Shown: positions 9,829-20,573 of the stretch, piece by piece
How the letters are laid out: every line of letters begins with the position of its first letter
Position numbering within the stretch: the stretch's first letter is position 1
DNA from: Moniliella sp. 'wahieum'
Lineage: Eukaryota; Basidiomycota; Moniliellomycetes; Moniliellales; Moniliellaceae
Assembly: GCA_003971905.1 (NCBI GenBank)
Contig: RSEE01000099.1
Span: forward strand, 62,001 to 126,000
Reading direction: 5' to 3'
DNA: 64,000 nt
Made by a program: the position numbers and the translations under genes
The notes under the pieces: model-generated
The model's database searches: none
Told to the model about the DNA's origin: nothing
Seen by the model: the letters and a program-made list of their open reading frames with translations, nothing else

Positions 9829-11385
9829 TATGCATCCTCCCACACCCCATCCGCCCCCTGCGTCCCACGCGCCGGTACGGGCGTGGAGAGGACTTGCGCG
9901 CCGGGGGCAACGGCAATGGTAATGCCAGCGATCAACAGACACATTCCGATGCTGCTTTCTCTGTCGTTCTTTACGCCCCTCCTGCTGGCTTCGACTCCCA
10001 CCACCGCCCGCTCTACGCAGGCGCATGCGCCGAGGTCCAAGGCCATCTCACCTTTGACCCCACCAATGTGCGCAGTGTAACCATTGCCATCTCGGCCTGG
10101 GCCAGCGCCAAGGATGCTGATGCCGGCATGGGCCGCAGCGGCAGTCGCGGCTATGTGCGCAAGCCTATGTTTTCCATTCAGGAGTCCTTTTCCCCCGAGT
10201 TTGTGCCATGGAACACGGATGATGTCGTACTTTTGCAGCCCAACGCTTCCACCTTGGCCGACTTGCCTTTCAATTTGAGTTTCCCTCATGGCGTAGCCAA
10301 TGATGCATATGGCGATGGCCAGCTTGCCCGCGCCACCTTGCCACCCTCGTTCCTTGCTTGCGACGACCATCCCGATTCCGATACCCACAGCCTGCCCCCA
10401 CAACCTGGGAAACGCTCCCGCCTTGCTTCGCTCAACATGCTCAAACGCCTCGACCGCACCGACGAGGCCGATGTGCTGGGTGTCTGGTACGCGGTTGACA
10501 TCACCCTTCATCGTACCCACACCATCTCCACCCCCGCCGGGGACACCATCCACATTCCAGTTATTTTCCTCGGTGAACCTGGGCCGCTGCCCCCGGACCG
10601 ACTACCCTCCCCGCTGCCCCATGCTAGAGCCGGGGCAACCCCTTGCTCCTGGCTGGGCGGTGAGCACACACAAGACGCGTTGGGCCGCACCTTGTGCCAC
10701 CTCTTCCTGGTCAGTCCTCCCTCCTGAGGTGAGCGTTGAGCTGCACATGCCCGTAGCTCCGTTGGTGGCGGGGCGGGCGATGCCTTGTCTCCTGGTCCTC
10801 CCGACCTGAGGTGGACGAGCAGCTACCCGGGTCCCCCACCCGTCTACGGCAAGGGATGCCCTCCCCTCCCCTTTCAGCAGGAGAGAGGGAGAGTGAGCGC
10901 AGCATCCCATTTCTACGCCGGTTTGGGAGGAAAAAGGAGCGCCCGGGCTCAGATGAGTCAAGTTCCTCGCTCGAACATTCGCGACGCAAGTGGTGGAAGA
11001 TCTTGCCTCCCATATCGCTCTCACTCTTGTCCAAGTCCTACAGGCGGACGAGAACCATGTGCAGTCAGGCGCACGACCTCCTAGGATACATCTTCTTGCT
11101 CGCGCCGCTCTGCAGGAGGTCCCTGGCTCCGCCGGTGCTCGTGTCTTGGCCGGAAGCCTGACCGTGCCCCCTCTCACCACCCCCAGCTTTCGCTGTGCTG
11201 CCGTCGTACTGGAACATGCCATTAAACTCGACCTCCTCTCCCCCTCCAAGGTGGCCAAGATCGTCGAAGTTGATGGTCCCCTTATTGACCCGGCGAGCGC
11301 CACGGACCTGTCCTTCTTACGGAGCTTTCGTCTTACCAAGTCCCAAGGCACACTTTGGGTCGATTGTAAGGTTCAGCATAGCTGA
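9829..11385 (+). CDS. arrestin-like domain protein, frameshifted
   Basis: Readable segments resemble fungal arrestin-related adaptors. An N-domain start SVVLYAPPAGF is followed by RPLYAGACAEVQGHLTF (strand-rich, with the usual Y-x-G...V-x-G pattern). YAVDITLHR and IHIPVIFLGEPGP follow near 10490-10585, then a C-half SVELHMPVAPL near 10735 and SLTVPPLTTPSFRC near 11155, ending at TGA 11383-11385. Such proteins recruit the ubiquitin ligase Rsp5 to plasma-membrane transporters. No PPxY ligase-binding motif was confirmed, as the C-terminal half is split over three frames. Breaks lie near 10725, 10810 and 10985. The N-terminus abuts the 376-bp duplication, so the start may be disturbed. The family call is tentative. 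Confidence 0.5.
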
Positions 11386-11839
11386 ACCCTCCCCCCTCTC
11401 CCATACACATCACATGCCACACGCTCTTTTTGTATCTGCATTCTTCATCTTTTTGCCCCACCTGTTTGTTCTCGTACTGCGGTAGGCCCAGGGAGGCGGA
11501 CGTGTGGCGAGTGTGATTTTGGTTGGCGAGTGCCGTAACTCATTGTTCCGCAATCCATGGGCCCGTCCATCCGGGCAAATCAGAGGACAGCGGGTTTGTT
11601 ATTCTTTCATTGGCCTCATCAATGATGACCATCCCTCAGGCTTCATCAGTCTGCGTCCATCACATATAGCGCATCCATTGTTGTGATCTGAATCTGGCAG
11701 AGTGCGATTTGGGAGCACTCGTGATCCTATGGATCACTGCAAAGCAACCTTCAGACAAGGCATGAAGGCGAACTTGTGAGCCACAAGTCTCCAAGCAACA
11801 CGATATTCCAGAAACGAAATAATCAGGATACCAAAAAAA
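11386..11839. other. intergenic, nothing recognised
   Basis: AT-richer than the flanking genes. No ORF or RNA is supported between the arrestin-like gene and the tRNA. Confidence 0.5.
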
Positions 11840-11935
11840 GGTCCCACTGGGATTCGAACCCAGGTTTCAGGAAGATGATAGTCATCAGAAAGATGCATCA
11901 GAATCCTACTTGCTAACCAACTACAATATGGAACC
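11840..11935 (-). tRNA. tRNA-Gln(CUG) with a 24-nt intron
   Basis: Folded by eye on the minus strand, the acceptor stem is GGTTCCA paired with TGGGACC (one G-U). The D-arm contains GTAGTTGGTTAGC. The anticodon stem is TAGGA/TCCTG, and the loop TTCTGAT has anticodon CTG. The T-arm is CTGGG-TTCGAAT-CCCAG. A 24-nt insertion sits one base 3' of the anticodon, the canonical position for nuclear tRNA introns, leaving a 72-nt mature tRNA. Internal A and B box sequences for RNA polymerase III are present. Confidence 0.85.
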
Positions 11936-12497
11936 GTTGAAGGACCGTGGAAATCTTTCGGGTAAAACCAAATACCACGCGGAAAACTGAAATGAAGCAT
12001 CCGTGCTTTGTTTGGGGTACCAGGCATGAATGGATGAATGGAACCAAGTTGCACCATGACTTACACAACATCACCGGGCACCTAATGCACAATGAAGTTT
12101 GAGTCCGTTTAGGGAGAAGGAAGAAACGGGTGCTAATGTTGACCAGATATCCATGGGGAGTCTTCTATGGAGCGCTCCCTCTCCGACTCCTGCGGCGCAC
12201 AATGACTTTCCTGGGGCTGAGATCTGATATCTGACCGATGACCTTCTGACCTGTGACCTGTTCGTCTACCTCGTCTGCATCATCGATCATCGATCATCGA
12301 CCATCCGTCAAGTATCAGCGTTCAGCGTACGTTCAGCGCACAAGCTTGCCAAAAGCAAAGGAAAATAAAATAAAAGTGAGTTGCACCGATTGCGTGGGAG
12401 GGGCAGACAAGTGGCTGCCCACCTATTTTTTTTGCCAGCTGGCTTGTCAGTGGGTCGTCTCCACCACACCTGCCCTCAGGCCTCGTTATCGCTTGTT
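11936..12497. other. intergenic, upstream region of the NSA2 gene
   Basis: It contains a CATCGATCATCGATCATCGACCATC repeat cluster near 12277-12305 and a purine-rich AAAGCAAAGGAAAATAAAATAAAAG stretch just upstream of NSA2. No gene is supported. Confidence 0.5.
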
Positions 12498-13276
12498 ATG
12501 CCGCAGAACGAGTACATCGAGGAGCACATCCCCGTCATGGTCGCCGCATGGACCATGAGGAGCGGATGCGCAAGAAGGAGGCCCGTATGGTCCACAAACA
12601 CTCAGCCATTGCTCAAAGCACCAAGGGTTGGAAGGCCAAGATGCTCAACAAGAAGCGCCGTGCCGAGAAATCCAGATGAAGAAGACGATCAAGCCCATGA
12701 GGAGCGTAATGTCAAACAGGCCTCGGCACCTGCAGACGAGTCCGAAGCTCGACCTGCCTATCTTCTGGACCGTGAGGGTGAGCGCGACGCCAAAGCTCCT
12801 CGTCGGCAGTCAAGGAGCGTAGGAAGGACAAGGCCGCTCGATTTGCTGTGCCCCTACCGCAGGTGAGGGGTATTGCCGAGGACGAGGCATTTAAGGTGGT
12901 ACCTCTGGAAACGCAACTCGAACGCGTGGAAACGCATGGTCACCAAGGCCACCTTTGTCGGCGATGGATTTACCCGGAAACCCCCCAAGCTCGAACGCTT
13001 CATCCGGCCCTCGGGTTGCGCTTCAAGAAGGCCCACATCACTCACCCTGACCTCAAGGCTACCTTCCAACTGCCCATCTTGGGCGTCAAAAGAACCCTCA
13101 GTCGCCCATGTACACGCAGTGGGCGTGCTGACCAAGGGTACCATCATTGAGGTAAACGTGTCCGACCTGGGCATGGTTACCACAGGCGGCAAGGTGGTTT
13201 GGGGCAAGTATGCACAGGTGACCAACAATCCCGAGAATGACGGTGCGTGAACGGCGTACTGCTCCTGTCCGAGTAA
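12498..13276 (+). CDS. NSA2: ribosome biogenesis protein NSA2, heavily frameshifted
   Basis: NSA2 (TINP1) is a nucleolar assembly factor of the pre-60S ribosomal subunit and is essential in yeast. The start [11 protein letters not shown] at 12498 is diagnostic. Across shifting frames one reads [127 protein letters not shown] and VTNNPENDG, in the family order and spacing. At least seven one-base shifts are needed to connect them, and the likely stop is TAA at 13274-13276. The length fits the roughly 260-residue family without gaps. An essential single-copy gene in this state suggests sequence error, not a pseudogene. Confidence 0.93.
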
Positions 13277-13973
13277 GCTGTGGGCTGGATAACCATGTGT
13301 CTATATTATTATCACATCTGGACTGCTTGTTACTATTGGACTGATTGCGTGGAGTATCGACAGGTGCTTTTGATGAAGTAGATGGAAAGAGCGTTGGGCG
13401 GGCCGATCAAACTGGTGGTGGAGTTGGCTTCATATTCTCCATTGGCACTCGAGGGTGGTGACTGTATGAATTTACGAGCGGACGAGGTTGGGAACAAAAG
13501 AAATGTACGCTTGCAATCTTGGCTCTCTTCCGCGACATTTCCCTTATTGCTCTGCTCTTGACACCTGCATCCTTCCCTCCCTTCTCCTTTTATTTGCTGC
13601 TAACTTTACTCCTGGCAGTTTCATTCCGACAGGATGGCCATATACCTCGTCGTAGCAAGTTCACAATGATATAAAGTTGATCTCATGAGCTGCACAGCCA
13701 AGTGATGATACATGATTTTCTCTATATGGCTGTATGCCCCCCTTCGTCAACATCCCTCGCGTGGTTGCCATATGCTTTTTCCATGGGGTGGACTCATCAA
13801 TTGTATCAATGGACTCGCCCGGGATTTCGGTTGGCACCGATATGCATTTCCTGTCATTAATGTAAGTAGCACCGTCGGCCACATCCCTGTCTATATGACA
13901 GTTTGTTGCAGTCCTCGATATAATTCCAGAGTAAGCGACCGATTGCGTGAAGAGTGTCATAGCCACCTCACCC
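13277..13973. other. intergenic between the convergent NSA2 and F-box genes
   Basis: No conserved frame is seen. A 135-codon minus-strand frame crosses 13661-14065 but resembles nothing and overlaps the likely end of the F-box gene. Confidence 0.45.
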
Positions 13974-15834
13974 TCAATGCATCCCCCAGGACTCGAGCAT
14001 GGTAGAAGTACAGAGAACCTTTTGGGCGGGGTGAGATTGAGAAGCGAGGACCATGACGGTGCCAAAATGGCGGCGGCGAATGTAGTCAGCGAGAAGTGTC
14101 TCTACGCAGGTATTGTTGGTGACGCCTTGGAGCGAGAAGGGGGTAAGGGTTAGATTGTCAAGTCCATGCTGCCAGTCAAGAATGTGAGGTGCAAGCGGCG
14201 TGTACGTTAACTCTTCGGCCATGAGCGGAAGTAATACGCATCCCGCCAAGGATGGTGTTGGTTTGAAAGGAGAGATCCGTGAGGATGCAATGCGGACTAC
14301 TGCTAAAAATCCGGGCCGCGGTGTATTTGTCCTGAAAGTGCATGCTTGTAGTTACCCAAGATACAGATGCTTGTCCATTTTTCGTCGGCTGATAATCCGA
14401 TGGCCATTAGCGTCTCGCTTTCGGGAAAGAGGAACCATGATTGAAGCGATGACACGTCAATGTGGAACAAGGAAAGGTCAGTCCCAATCTTGTCAAAAAA
14501 GAGATGTCAAGATTCAAATACGAACCTGTTCTTTCGCGAGCCGGGCATGAGCCTGCTGACGGGTGGTGTCCATGTTGGCAAAGGCAATTGTAAATGATGA
14601 ACCTTTTCCAGACCTGCGAATTTGGTGCGGTCCATCAGCATTCGTTGCCATGACCAAACCGTGGCTCCCGTCTGCTTGTGGACTGCCACCACCCGCTCTG
14701 GTGTACTCATGCCCAGGAACAAATACTCGTCATCAGCGCCCAAACGTGTCATCAAGGGGGGTCTGGGGGTCTGGGACAGAGACGCGCCATCCCAACGAAT
14801 TGGATTCCCTTGTATCCCAGTCGCAAGGTGTACACGCGCACTGTGGCAAACTGGTTCGGGTCTCTGTATCCGTTATCAGAAGGCAAGCAGACAGGAAAGA
14901 AGAGGCAGATTGATACATACGCGATGTAAAAGTGGGGAGGAACAATTGCACCATGTCGAAACGGGCGATACCTCTGATCATAGCCAACTTCGAACAGATC
15001 CGTGTGACTCTTTTTCTTATAGTCATAAAACAGTGGCAGAGTACATCCAGGTTGAGGTCCCACCTCTTCAGAGTCCGATGAGAATATTAGAGTTGAATTA
15101 TACAAGACATTGGGGCAGGACGTACCTTGGAGCCACAACGCGACGAGCCACCGACCTCTTGCTACTCCGCCATCCAGTTCCTTGGGATATATGTAAGTCT
15201 TCTGAGGAGTATCTCCCGGATCCTCTTCGGGGACGTATCCCCACAAAGAGAAATCGGCGTGGATCCGAGCATCCGGATCCCGTGTCCAGCCCTCTGCATC
15301 GGTCCAAGAACAGCTCCCTGGGCCGTGACGATCGTTGCACGCACAAATGGGTAGCGTAAACTGACCTTCAGTCCCCACATCTGCCTCGTCTTGACCCCTA
15401 CAAAGCCGATCAGCATCCACGGGGGCGGGGAGGAGGCGCTTTGCCTGAAGACGCTCGCCAAGTATGTTCCAGCCGAGGAAACGTTCGCCCAACAGGCACA
15501 GTAGACTAACGCACCCCAGGACGAAACCTTACCGACGACCCCAGTTGGAGGGCTGCATCAGCTAAGGAAGCATCCTTGGGTATTTGCAGAACACGGCATG
15601 CGAGGATGCGCCAGACATGGTCATCGTGCAAGATCTGCAGGAAGCCTGGGGGAGAAGGTTTTGGGGGACAGGCTGTCGTCTGTGACGCTCTCTGCGGTAC
15701 AACCGATGAGACATACGCTTGCATGTCCAGGCGAGCTGGACGATGTCTGCGGGAGCAAGGATGCCACAGACTGCTATGTATTGCACCAGCTCGACGGGGA
15801 TGCATTCCAGCTGGCGGAACGTGTTGCTGGTCAT
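13974..15834 (-). CDS. F-box protein with a large uncharacterised C-terminal region
   Basis: The start at 15834 gives MTSNTFRQLECIPVELVQYI, then APADIVQLAWTCKRMSHRLY, a typical F-box (LPxELxxxI...L..L......CK). FLQILHDDHVWRIL follows, as in many F-box proteins. F-box proteins bring substrates to SCF ubiquitin ligases through Skp1. Downstream coding pieces include MWGLKVSLRYPFVRATIV, DEYLFLGMSTPERVVAVHKQ and GATVWSWQRMLMD near 14640-14720 (propeller-like), FHIDVSSLQSWFLFPES near 14440, and an end near 13974. Frame changes mix introns with sequence indels, so exon limits are approximate. It starts 239 bp from the divergent DOA1 gene. Confidence 0.65.
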
Positions 15835-16073
15835 CGCTCCCAGGCAGGCGGCGTTGGTGGTGATGGCGATGGTGGTGGATCCACCGGAGATGCGCTCGGA
15901 CCCACTGAATCGCTCCGCCAGTGGCGGCGCAAACGAGAAATGACAATGACGTGGCCTTACGTACGCGCGGTCGGACCCTCGCCCCGGACGCAACCGGCCG
16001 CTTGTCTTCGATGGCTGCCTCTGCTTCGCCCCCACCACGGCTGCCCCTCCCGTTCGTCTGAGCCGAGGCGCCG
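15835..16073. promoter_or_regulatory. shared divergent promoter region, F-box gene and DOA1
   Basis: These 239 bp separate the two opposed start codons. No clear TATA box was found. Both flanking genes belong to ubiquitin pathways, so co-regulation is possible but inferred. Confidence 0.4.
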
Positions 16074-18572
16074 ATGACTGCTCCCTACCTTCTCTCTGCC
16101 CAGCTGCACGGCCACACCGCCGACGTGCGCGGTGTCGCCACCGCCACCCTCGCTGGCGGCCACCTGATCTTGTCTGGCTCGCGCGACGGCACTGGCCGCC
16201 TGTGGCATCGTCCCGGTTCGGCCACGTCGGGCGAAGTGTGCCCGCAACGGTGCTGACGGGCCACCAAGGGTTTGTGAATGCGGTCGCATTTTGGCGCCAG
16301 TCTGGTGGTCTGTTTGCTGTCACGGCCGGGCAGGACAAGACGGTGCGGGTGTACTCGGTGGCGCATGCTGGGGATGCGGTGGCCGCCGCGCAGGAACCGG
16401 CCGCGATCTTGACTGGCCACACGGAGAATGTGTGTGCGCTCGCTTCCGGTCCTGCTCCCGCGGGAATGGCAGCTGGCTAGTGAGTGCCAGTTGGGACAAG
16501 ACGGCCAAAGTATGGAAAGAGGATGGGACGTTGGTAGCAACTCTCAAGGGCCATGAGATGGCTGTGTGGGCGGTGCTTCTTTTGCCTTCCGGCCAAGTCC
16601 TCACCGCCTCGGCCGACAAGACGATTCGGCTGTGGGATCCATTGCGCCCTCAAGCCCCGCTAGCCGTGTTTATGGGCCACAAGGATGCTGTGCGCGGACT
16701 AGCGTTGCTCTCCCCCTCCCGGTTTGCTAGCTGCGGTAACGACGGCACCATTGCGATCTACACACTTGAGGTGGTGACGGACGATTCGGTCAATCGGCCG
16801 GTGCAAACCCTTTCAGGGCACACCTCCTTTGTCTACAGCTTGACGCTCATCCCCAACTCGGAGGGGCAACTTGCCTCGTCGGGAGAAGACCGATCTGTAC
16901 GGTCTGGTCTCCTGAGGGCTCAGTGGCGCAGACGATCACGCTGCCTGCAATTTCTGTGTGGGCGATTGCTGCCCTTGACGATGGCGACTTGGTCACCGCT
17001 ACCAACGATGGTGTTGTCCGCGTCTTCTCGCGCAACCCAGCGCACAAGGCTTCAGCTGCCGAGATCGAGGTTGGTCTGTTTCCTGGTCATTTTTTCATGT
17101 ACTAACCCTTCCCCCCCTCGGTCGGTTACCTCAGACGTATGACGCCGCAGTAGCTTCTCAAGAACTTAACAAGGCTCAAATTGGCGATGTCAAGGTATCT
17201 CAACTCCCTGGCATCGAAGCGCTCCAACAAGCCGGCAAGAACGAGGGAGATGTCAAGATGGTTCGCAGCGCCGATGGGAGTAAGGCGAGGCATACCAGTG
17301 GACCATGGGAACATGGCAAAAGGTGGGAGACGTTGTGGGCGGGGTGAGCAAGAAGCAGAAGCAGCTGTTTGATGGCAAAGAGTGGGACTATGTGTTTGAT
17401 GTGGACGTGCAAGAAGGTGCACCGCCTCTGAAGCTGCCGTACAACGTCAATGAAAACGCATATGTTGCCGCCCAGCGTTTCTTGGAGCGCAACGAACTCC
17501 CTCTTTCCTTTTGGAGCAGGTAGTCCAGTTCATTGACAAGAACACTGATGGCGCCTCCTCTGCCCAGGCTGGGTCCGGTTTCCGCGACCCTTACACTGGT
17601 GCATCCAGCTATGCTCCTTCGGGCTCTGCGCCGCGCGCAGGTACCTCCTCTACCACCGGATACGCCGACCCTTTCACTGGTGGGGGTAGCTATCGTCCTA
17701 CCTCTGCTCCTCCGGCTCCTGTGCAACCCGCTACCGACCCTTACACTGGTGTCGCCCTGGGTCGGCCTAAGGTACTTCCCCAACGATCAGGACTTCAATT
17801 CAGTGCGTTCAAGGCGGCGCCCGTAAAGACGAAACTGGCTACGCTTGCTGTGGATGCAGGGCAGCAAGGCTCGCTGGACGTTCTGACGGGTGTGGTGGAC
17901 AAGGTGGGCGCCGGGACAGCGCTTTCGTCGACCGATCTGTCCGAGTTGGAAGCGAGTCTACTGCAATGGCCCAGTGAGGCACGTTTCCCGCTCTTGGACA
18001 CTTACCGTCGTGCGGTGTTGAGTGGGGAGGGGATCGATGTACTGCAGGTGGCGCGTGTGGCGTTCCAAGCTGCGGACTGGGGGGCGTGGGGCGACGCTCA
18101 TCCGAGCAAAGTGCAAGAAACGAATGCGATGCTGGCGCTGCGAGCGGTGGCGAATGCGTTGGCTGCAGCGGGTCCTTCAGCGTCAGGTCCGGCGCTGGAT
18201 GGGATCACTAACCTGATCCTCTCTGGGCAATCGGGATTGTTGGCCGGGAAGCCTGCGCGGGTGGCATTAGGGACGGTGGTGCTGAACCTGGTTGTGGCGA
18301 TGGATGGGACGGCGTCGGCTGTTGCCGGGGAAGGGATTGTGCGTTTGACCACCTCGGCGCTTGCGTCGGAGATGGAGCGTGGGTCTGAAGCAGATTCCGA
18401 GGCTTCGTACCGCTTGGTTGTTGCCGCTGGCTCGCTGGCGACAGGGCCCGCGCACGGCTCGCTGCCTGCCGAGGGGGTGATGGTGGTGCAGGAGGTGGCG
18501 CGGGCAGTGGCGCAGCAGTTTGCTAGCGAGCCGCGCTTTGGCGATCTGCTGGCGGAACTCAAGGCGCTTTGA
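16074..18572 (+). CDS. DOA1: DOA1/UFD3/PLAA-type WD40 ubiquitin-binding protein
   Basis: Doa1 binds ubiquitin and Cdc48 and controls ubiquitin recycling and ubiquitin-dependent degradation. From MTAPYLLSAQLHGHTADVRG at 16074, successive WD40 blades are readable: ILSGSRDGTGRLW, VTAGQDKTVRVY, WLVSASWDKTAKVW, VLTASADKTIRLWD, FASCGNDGTIAIY and TLSGHTSFVYSL. A PFU-like region follows near 17305-17525 (EWDYVFDVDV, LKLPYNVNENAYVAAQRFLE). Repeated (DPYTGASSY)-like PUL-linker motifs follow (RDPYTGASSYAP, ADPFTGGGSYRP, TDPYTGVAL), then an alpha-helical PUL domain, ending LLAELKAL at 18572. An intron fits 17070-17134, with a TACTAAC branch site. Frameshifts occur near 16245, 16475, 16905 and 17290. Confidence 0.92.
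17070..17134 (+). other. intron in DOA1
   Basis: GTTGGT donor, TACTAAC branch site at 17099-17105 and CAG acceptor. It joins the last WD40 blade to the segment before the PFU domain. Confidence 0.7.
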
Positions 18573-19076
18573 ACCGGGAGATGGGTTGGCATTGCATCCC
18601 CCGCATGGTACCTATGCTGGCTCATGCCCAGCTAGAACGGGAGGAGCAGAGGCAGGGCTGCCGCGTAGCAGGCAGCAGGCAGCAGCCGGCACGATACGTC
18701 GGCAGGACTGGAGATAGCAGCTGCGGGCGTGAAAACGGCGACTTGCGTCTGAGCCAGAGACCGTCGCCCAAGGAAAGGCAGCGCAAGGGAGACAGGGCTG
18801 AGAGACAGGACTGGCGAGAAGAACTGGCCAAATGGGAGGCCATCGCCAGCCCATGTCGTGCCTGTCCCAGGAAGGGCCCGCGTGCACACACCGATCCATA
18901 CGCACAGGGCAAAGAACCGAGGCTTGGGTGTGTCATGCAATACAAAGACCGCTGTCGGGAACGCACGCCGACGCGGGCTGGTGGGGGCGGAGCTAGGGTT
19001 TCAGCCGAGCCGCACCAGAGCAGTGCGTAATTCGTCCCCCCGCACACGCGGGCCACTTTTGCCCATTGCACGTGCC
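18573..19076. other. intergenic, nothing recognised
   Basis: GC-rich, with overlapping spurious frames on both strands. No domain is seen. Confidence 0.45.
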
Positions 19077-20573
19077 ATGTTCCTACAGCTCGTTGCCGGC
19101 CGGAAGAATCTCCTCCGACCCACCCTGCCCCAACCAACGCCATCCGCACCGCTCGCACCTCCCCTCCCGCCCCCCCATGCGCGTCCGGCCCGCGCAGGCA
19201 GCCCGGCTGCGCGCCCACCCGCCCCTCGCCCACGACGGCACCTGGCACCTCGCCCATGCCCATGCGCCCCTGCCTCTCGGCCATCCCACCCACCCACGCC
19301 CTCTACCGCCCCCTCCCCCCTCTGCCCCCCCACTCCCCCACGAGAGCGACAAGGAACGAGACGAGCAGACCGCCCCGCATCCCACCCAGATCGCGGTGGA
19401 GCGGATCTGGCGCGCGCGCGATCAGCGCAAAGGCCGCCACGCTCTCCGCATCCACCATCCCCGCCGTGTCGCTGTGCCCGCCGCCATCCCTGCCTCGACC
19501 CAGAGTGTGCGCGCGTGGGTTCTGGCATTGTCCGCCTCTTTACCCAGTTCCCCTTCTACGACCTCTCCTACCTCCTTGCCTTTACCTTTACCTTTGGCTC
19601 GGTGGTCTGGTGTGTCAATGGCTTCTTTGCCTGGCTGCCTTACCTCCATCCGAGCTGGACCTTCCCAGGGGAAGTCCTGGATGGTGGCGGGATCACTGCG
19701 CTGGTGGGTGCCACAGTGTTTGAGGTGGGTGCGGTGCTCGGGCTACTCGAGGTGTTTAACCAAGGCACATCTGCCTCCTTTGGCTGGGCCCTCGAGCTGC
19801 TCTTCCTCCCCATAAGCCACACCCACCCATCTGACCCAACTTCACCTCCAGTCCCAGTCCCAGACCGGGACCAGGCCCCGGACCAGGACCCAGACCCGGT
19901 CCAGGCCCACCTGCTCCGCGCCGAGGCGGACAAGTACGCGGATACGCGCCCGGCGAGGCTAATCAAGCACAAGCCTCTACCCACTTGCTCCCTTTCTGGG
20001 GACGAGGAGCAGTCGCTAGCATCGGATTCGGTGACGATGCGCAACGCGGATGCGGCGGCGGTGCGCGCGCAGTACCGGGCGCAGGCTGAGCAGTTTCGGT
20101 GGTGGGTCGGCTGGAAAGAGATCCGATCGCGGTATTGGTACGATCTTGGGTTTTGGGCCAACGTGACGCAGTTGGTGGGTGCGACGTTGTATTGGATGTC
20201 GGGCATTGTGGGTACGCCCGGGATTTTGAACCGGTTGAATGAGCGCACTGAAAATGGGGTGTATTATCTGCCGCAAACTGTCGGGGGCGTCTTTTTCGTC
20301 ATTTCCTCGAGCCTGCTCATGCTTGAGACGCAAACCCACTGGTGGCGACCGTCACTCGGCGTCTTGGGCTGGCACATTGCGTTTTGGAACTGGATTGGCG
20401 GGTTGGGGTTCATGTTGTGTGGCGCATTGGGCTTTGGCGCGTACCGCAACTCGGGAGTGGGGTACCAGTCTACCCTGACTACCTTTTGGGCCTCGTGGGC
20501 GTTCCTGATAGGATCCGTGTTGCAGCTGTACGAATCCCTGGACAAGTACCCGGTCACGCATCAAAAAACCTAA
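19077..20573 (+). CDS. multi-pass integral membrane protein, fungal type, function unknown
   Basis: From ATG 19077 one uninterrupted frame of about 498 residues runs to TAA 20571-20573. The first 150 residues are Pro/Arg-rich and may be non-coding or a linker. The conserved-looking part starts near 19520 (GIVRLFTQFPFYDLSYLLAF, then GSVVWCVNGFFAWLPYLHP). It contains about six hydrophobic helices: two before and four after an acidic Pro/Asp-rich loop (PDRDQAPDQDPDPVQAHLLR). A charged segment WWVGWKEIRSRYWYDLGFW precedes helix 3. Paired W-x-x-G-x and FxxGSVVW patterns resemble a widespread uncharacterised fungal membrane protein family. No catalytic or transport motif is seen. The true start is uncertain. 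Confidence 0.6.
   Translation: MFLQLVAGRKNLLRPTLPQPTPSAPLAPPLPPPHARPARAGSPAARPPAPRPRRHLAPRPCPCAPASRPSHPPTPSTAPSPLCPPTPPRERQGTRRADRPASHPDRGGADLARARSAQRPPRSPHPPSPPCRCARRHPCLDPECARVGSGIVRLFTQFPFYDLSYLLAFTFTFGSVVWCVNGFFAWLPYLHPSWTFPGEVLDGGGITALVGATVFEVGAVLGLLEVFNQGTSASFGWALELLFLPISHTHPSDPTSPPVPVPDRDQAPDQDPDPVQAHLLRAEADKYADTRPARLIKHKPLPTCSLSGDEEQSLASDSVTMRNADAAAVRAQYRAQAEQFRWWVGWKEIRSRYWYDLGFWANVTQLVGATLYWMSGIVGTPGILNRLNERTENGVYYLPQTVGGVFFVISSSLLMLETQTHWWRPSLGVLGWHIAFWNWIGGLGFMLCGALGFGAYRNSGVGYQSTLTTFWASWAFLIGSVLQLYESLDKYPVTHQKT

Noticed and set aside
12498-13276. Programmed ribosomal frameshifting as the cause of broken genes
   Set aside because: Shifts occur in both directions at unrelated sites and in nearly all genes, with no shared slippery motif. 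Sequencing indels explain this more simply.
16085-16540. 151-codon minus-strand frame over the WD40 gene
   Set aside because: Antisense shadow of DOA1.
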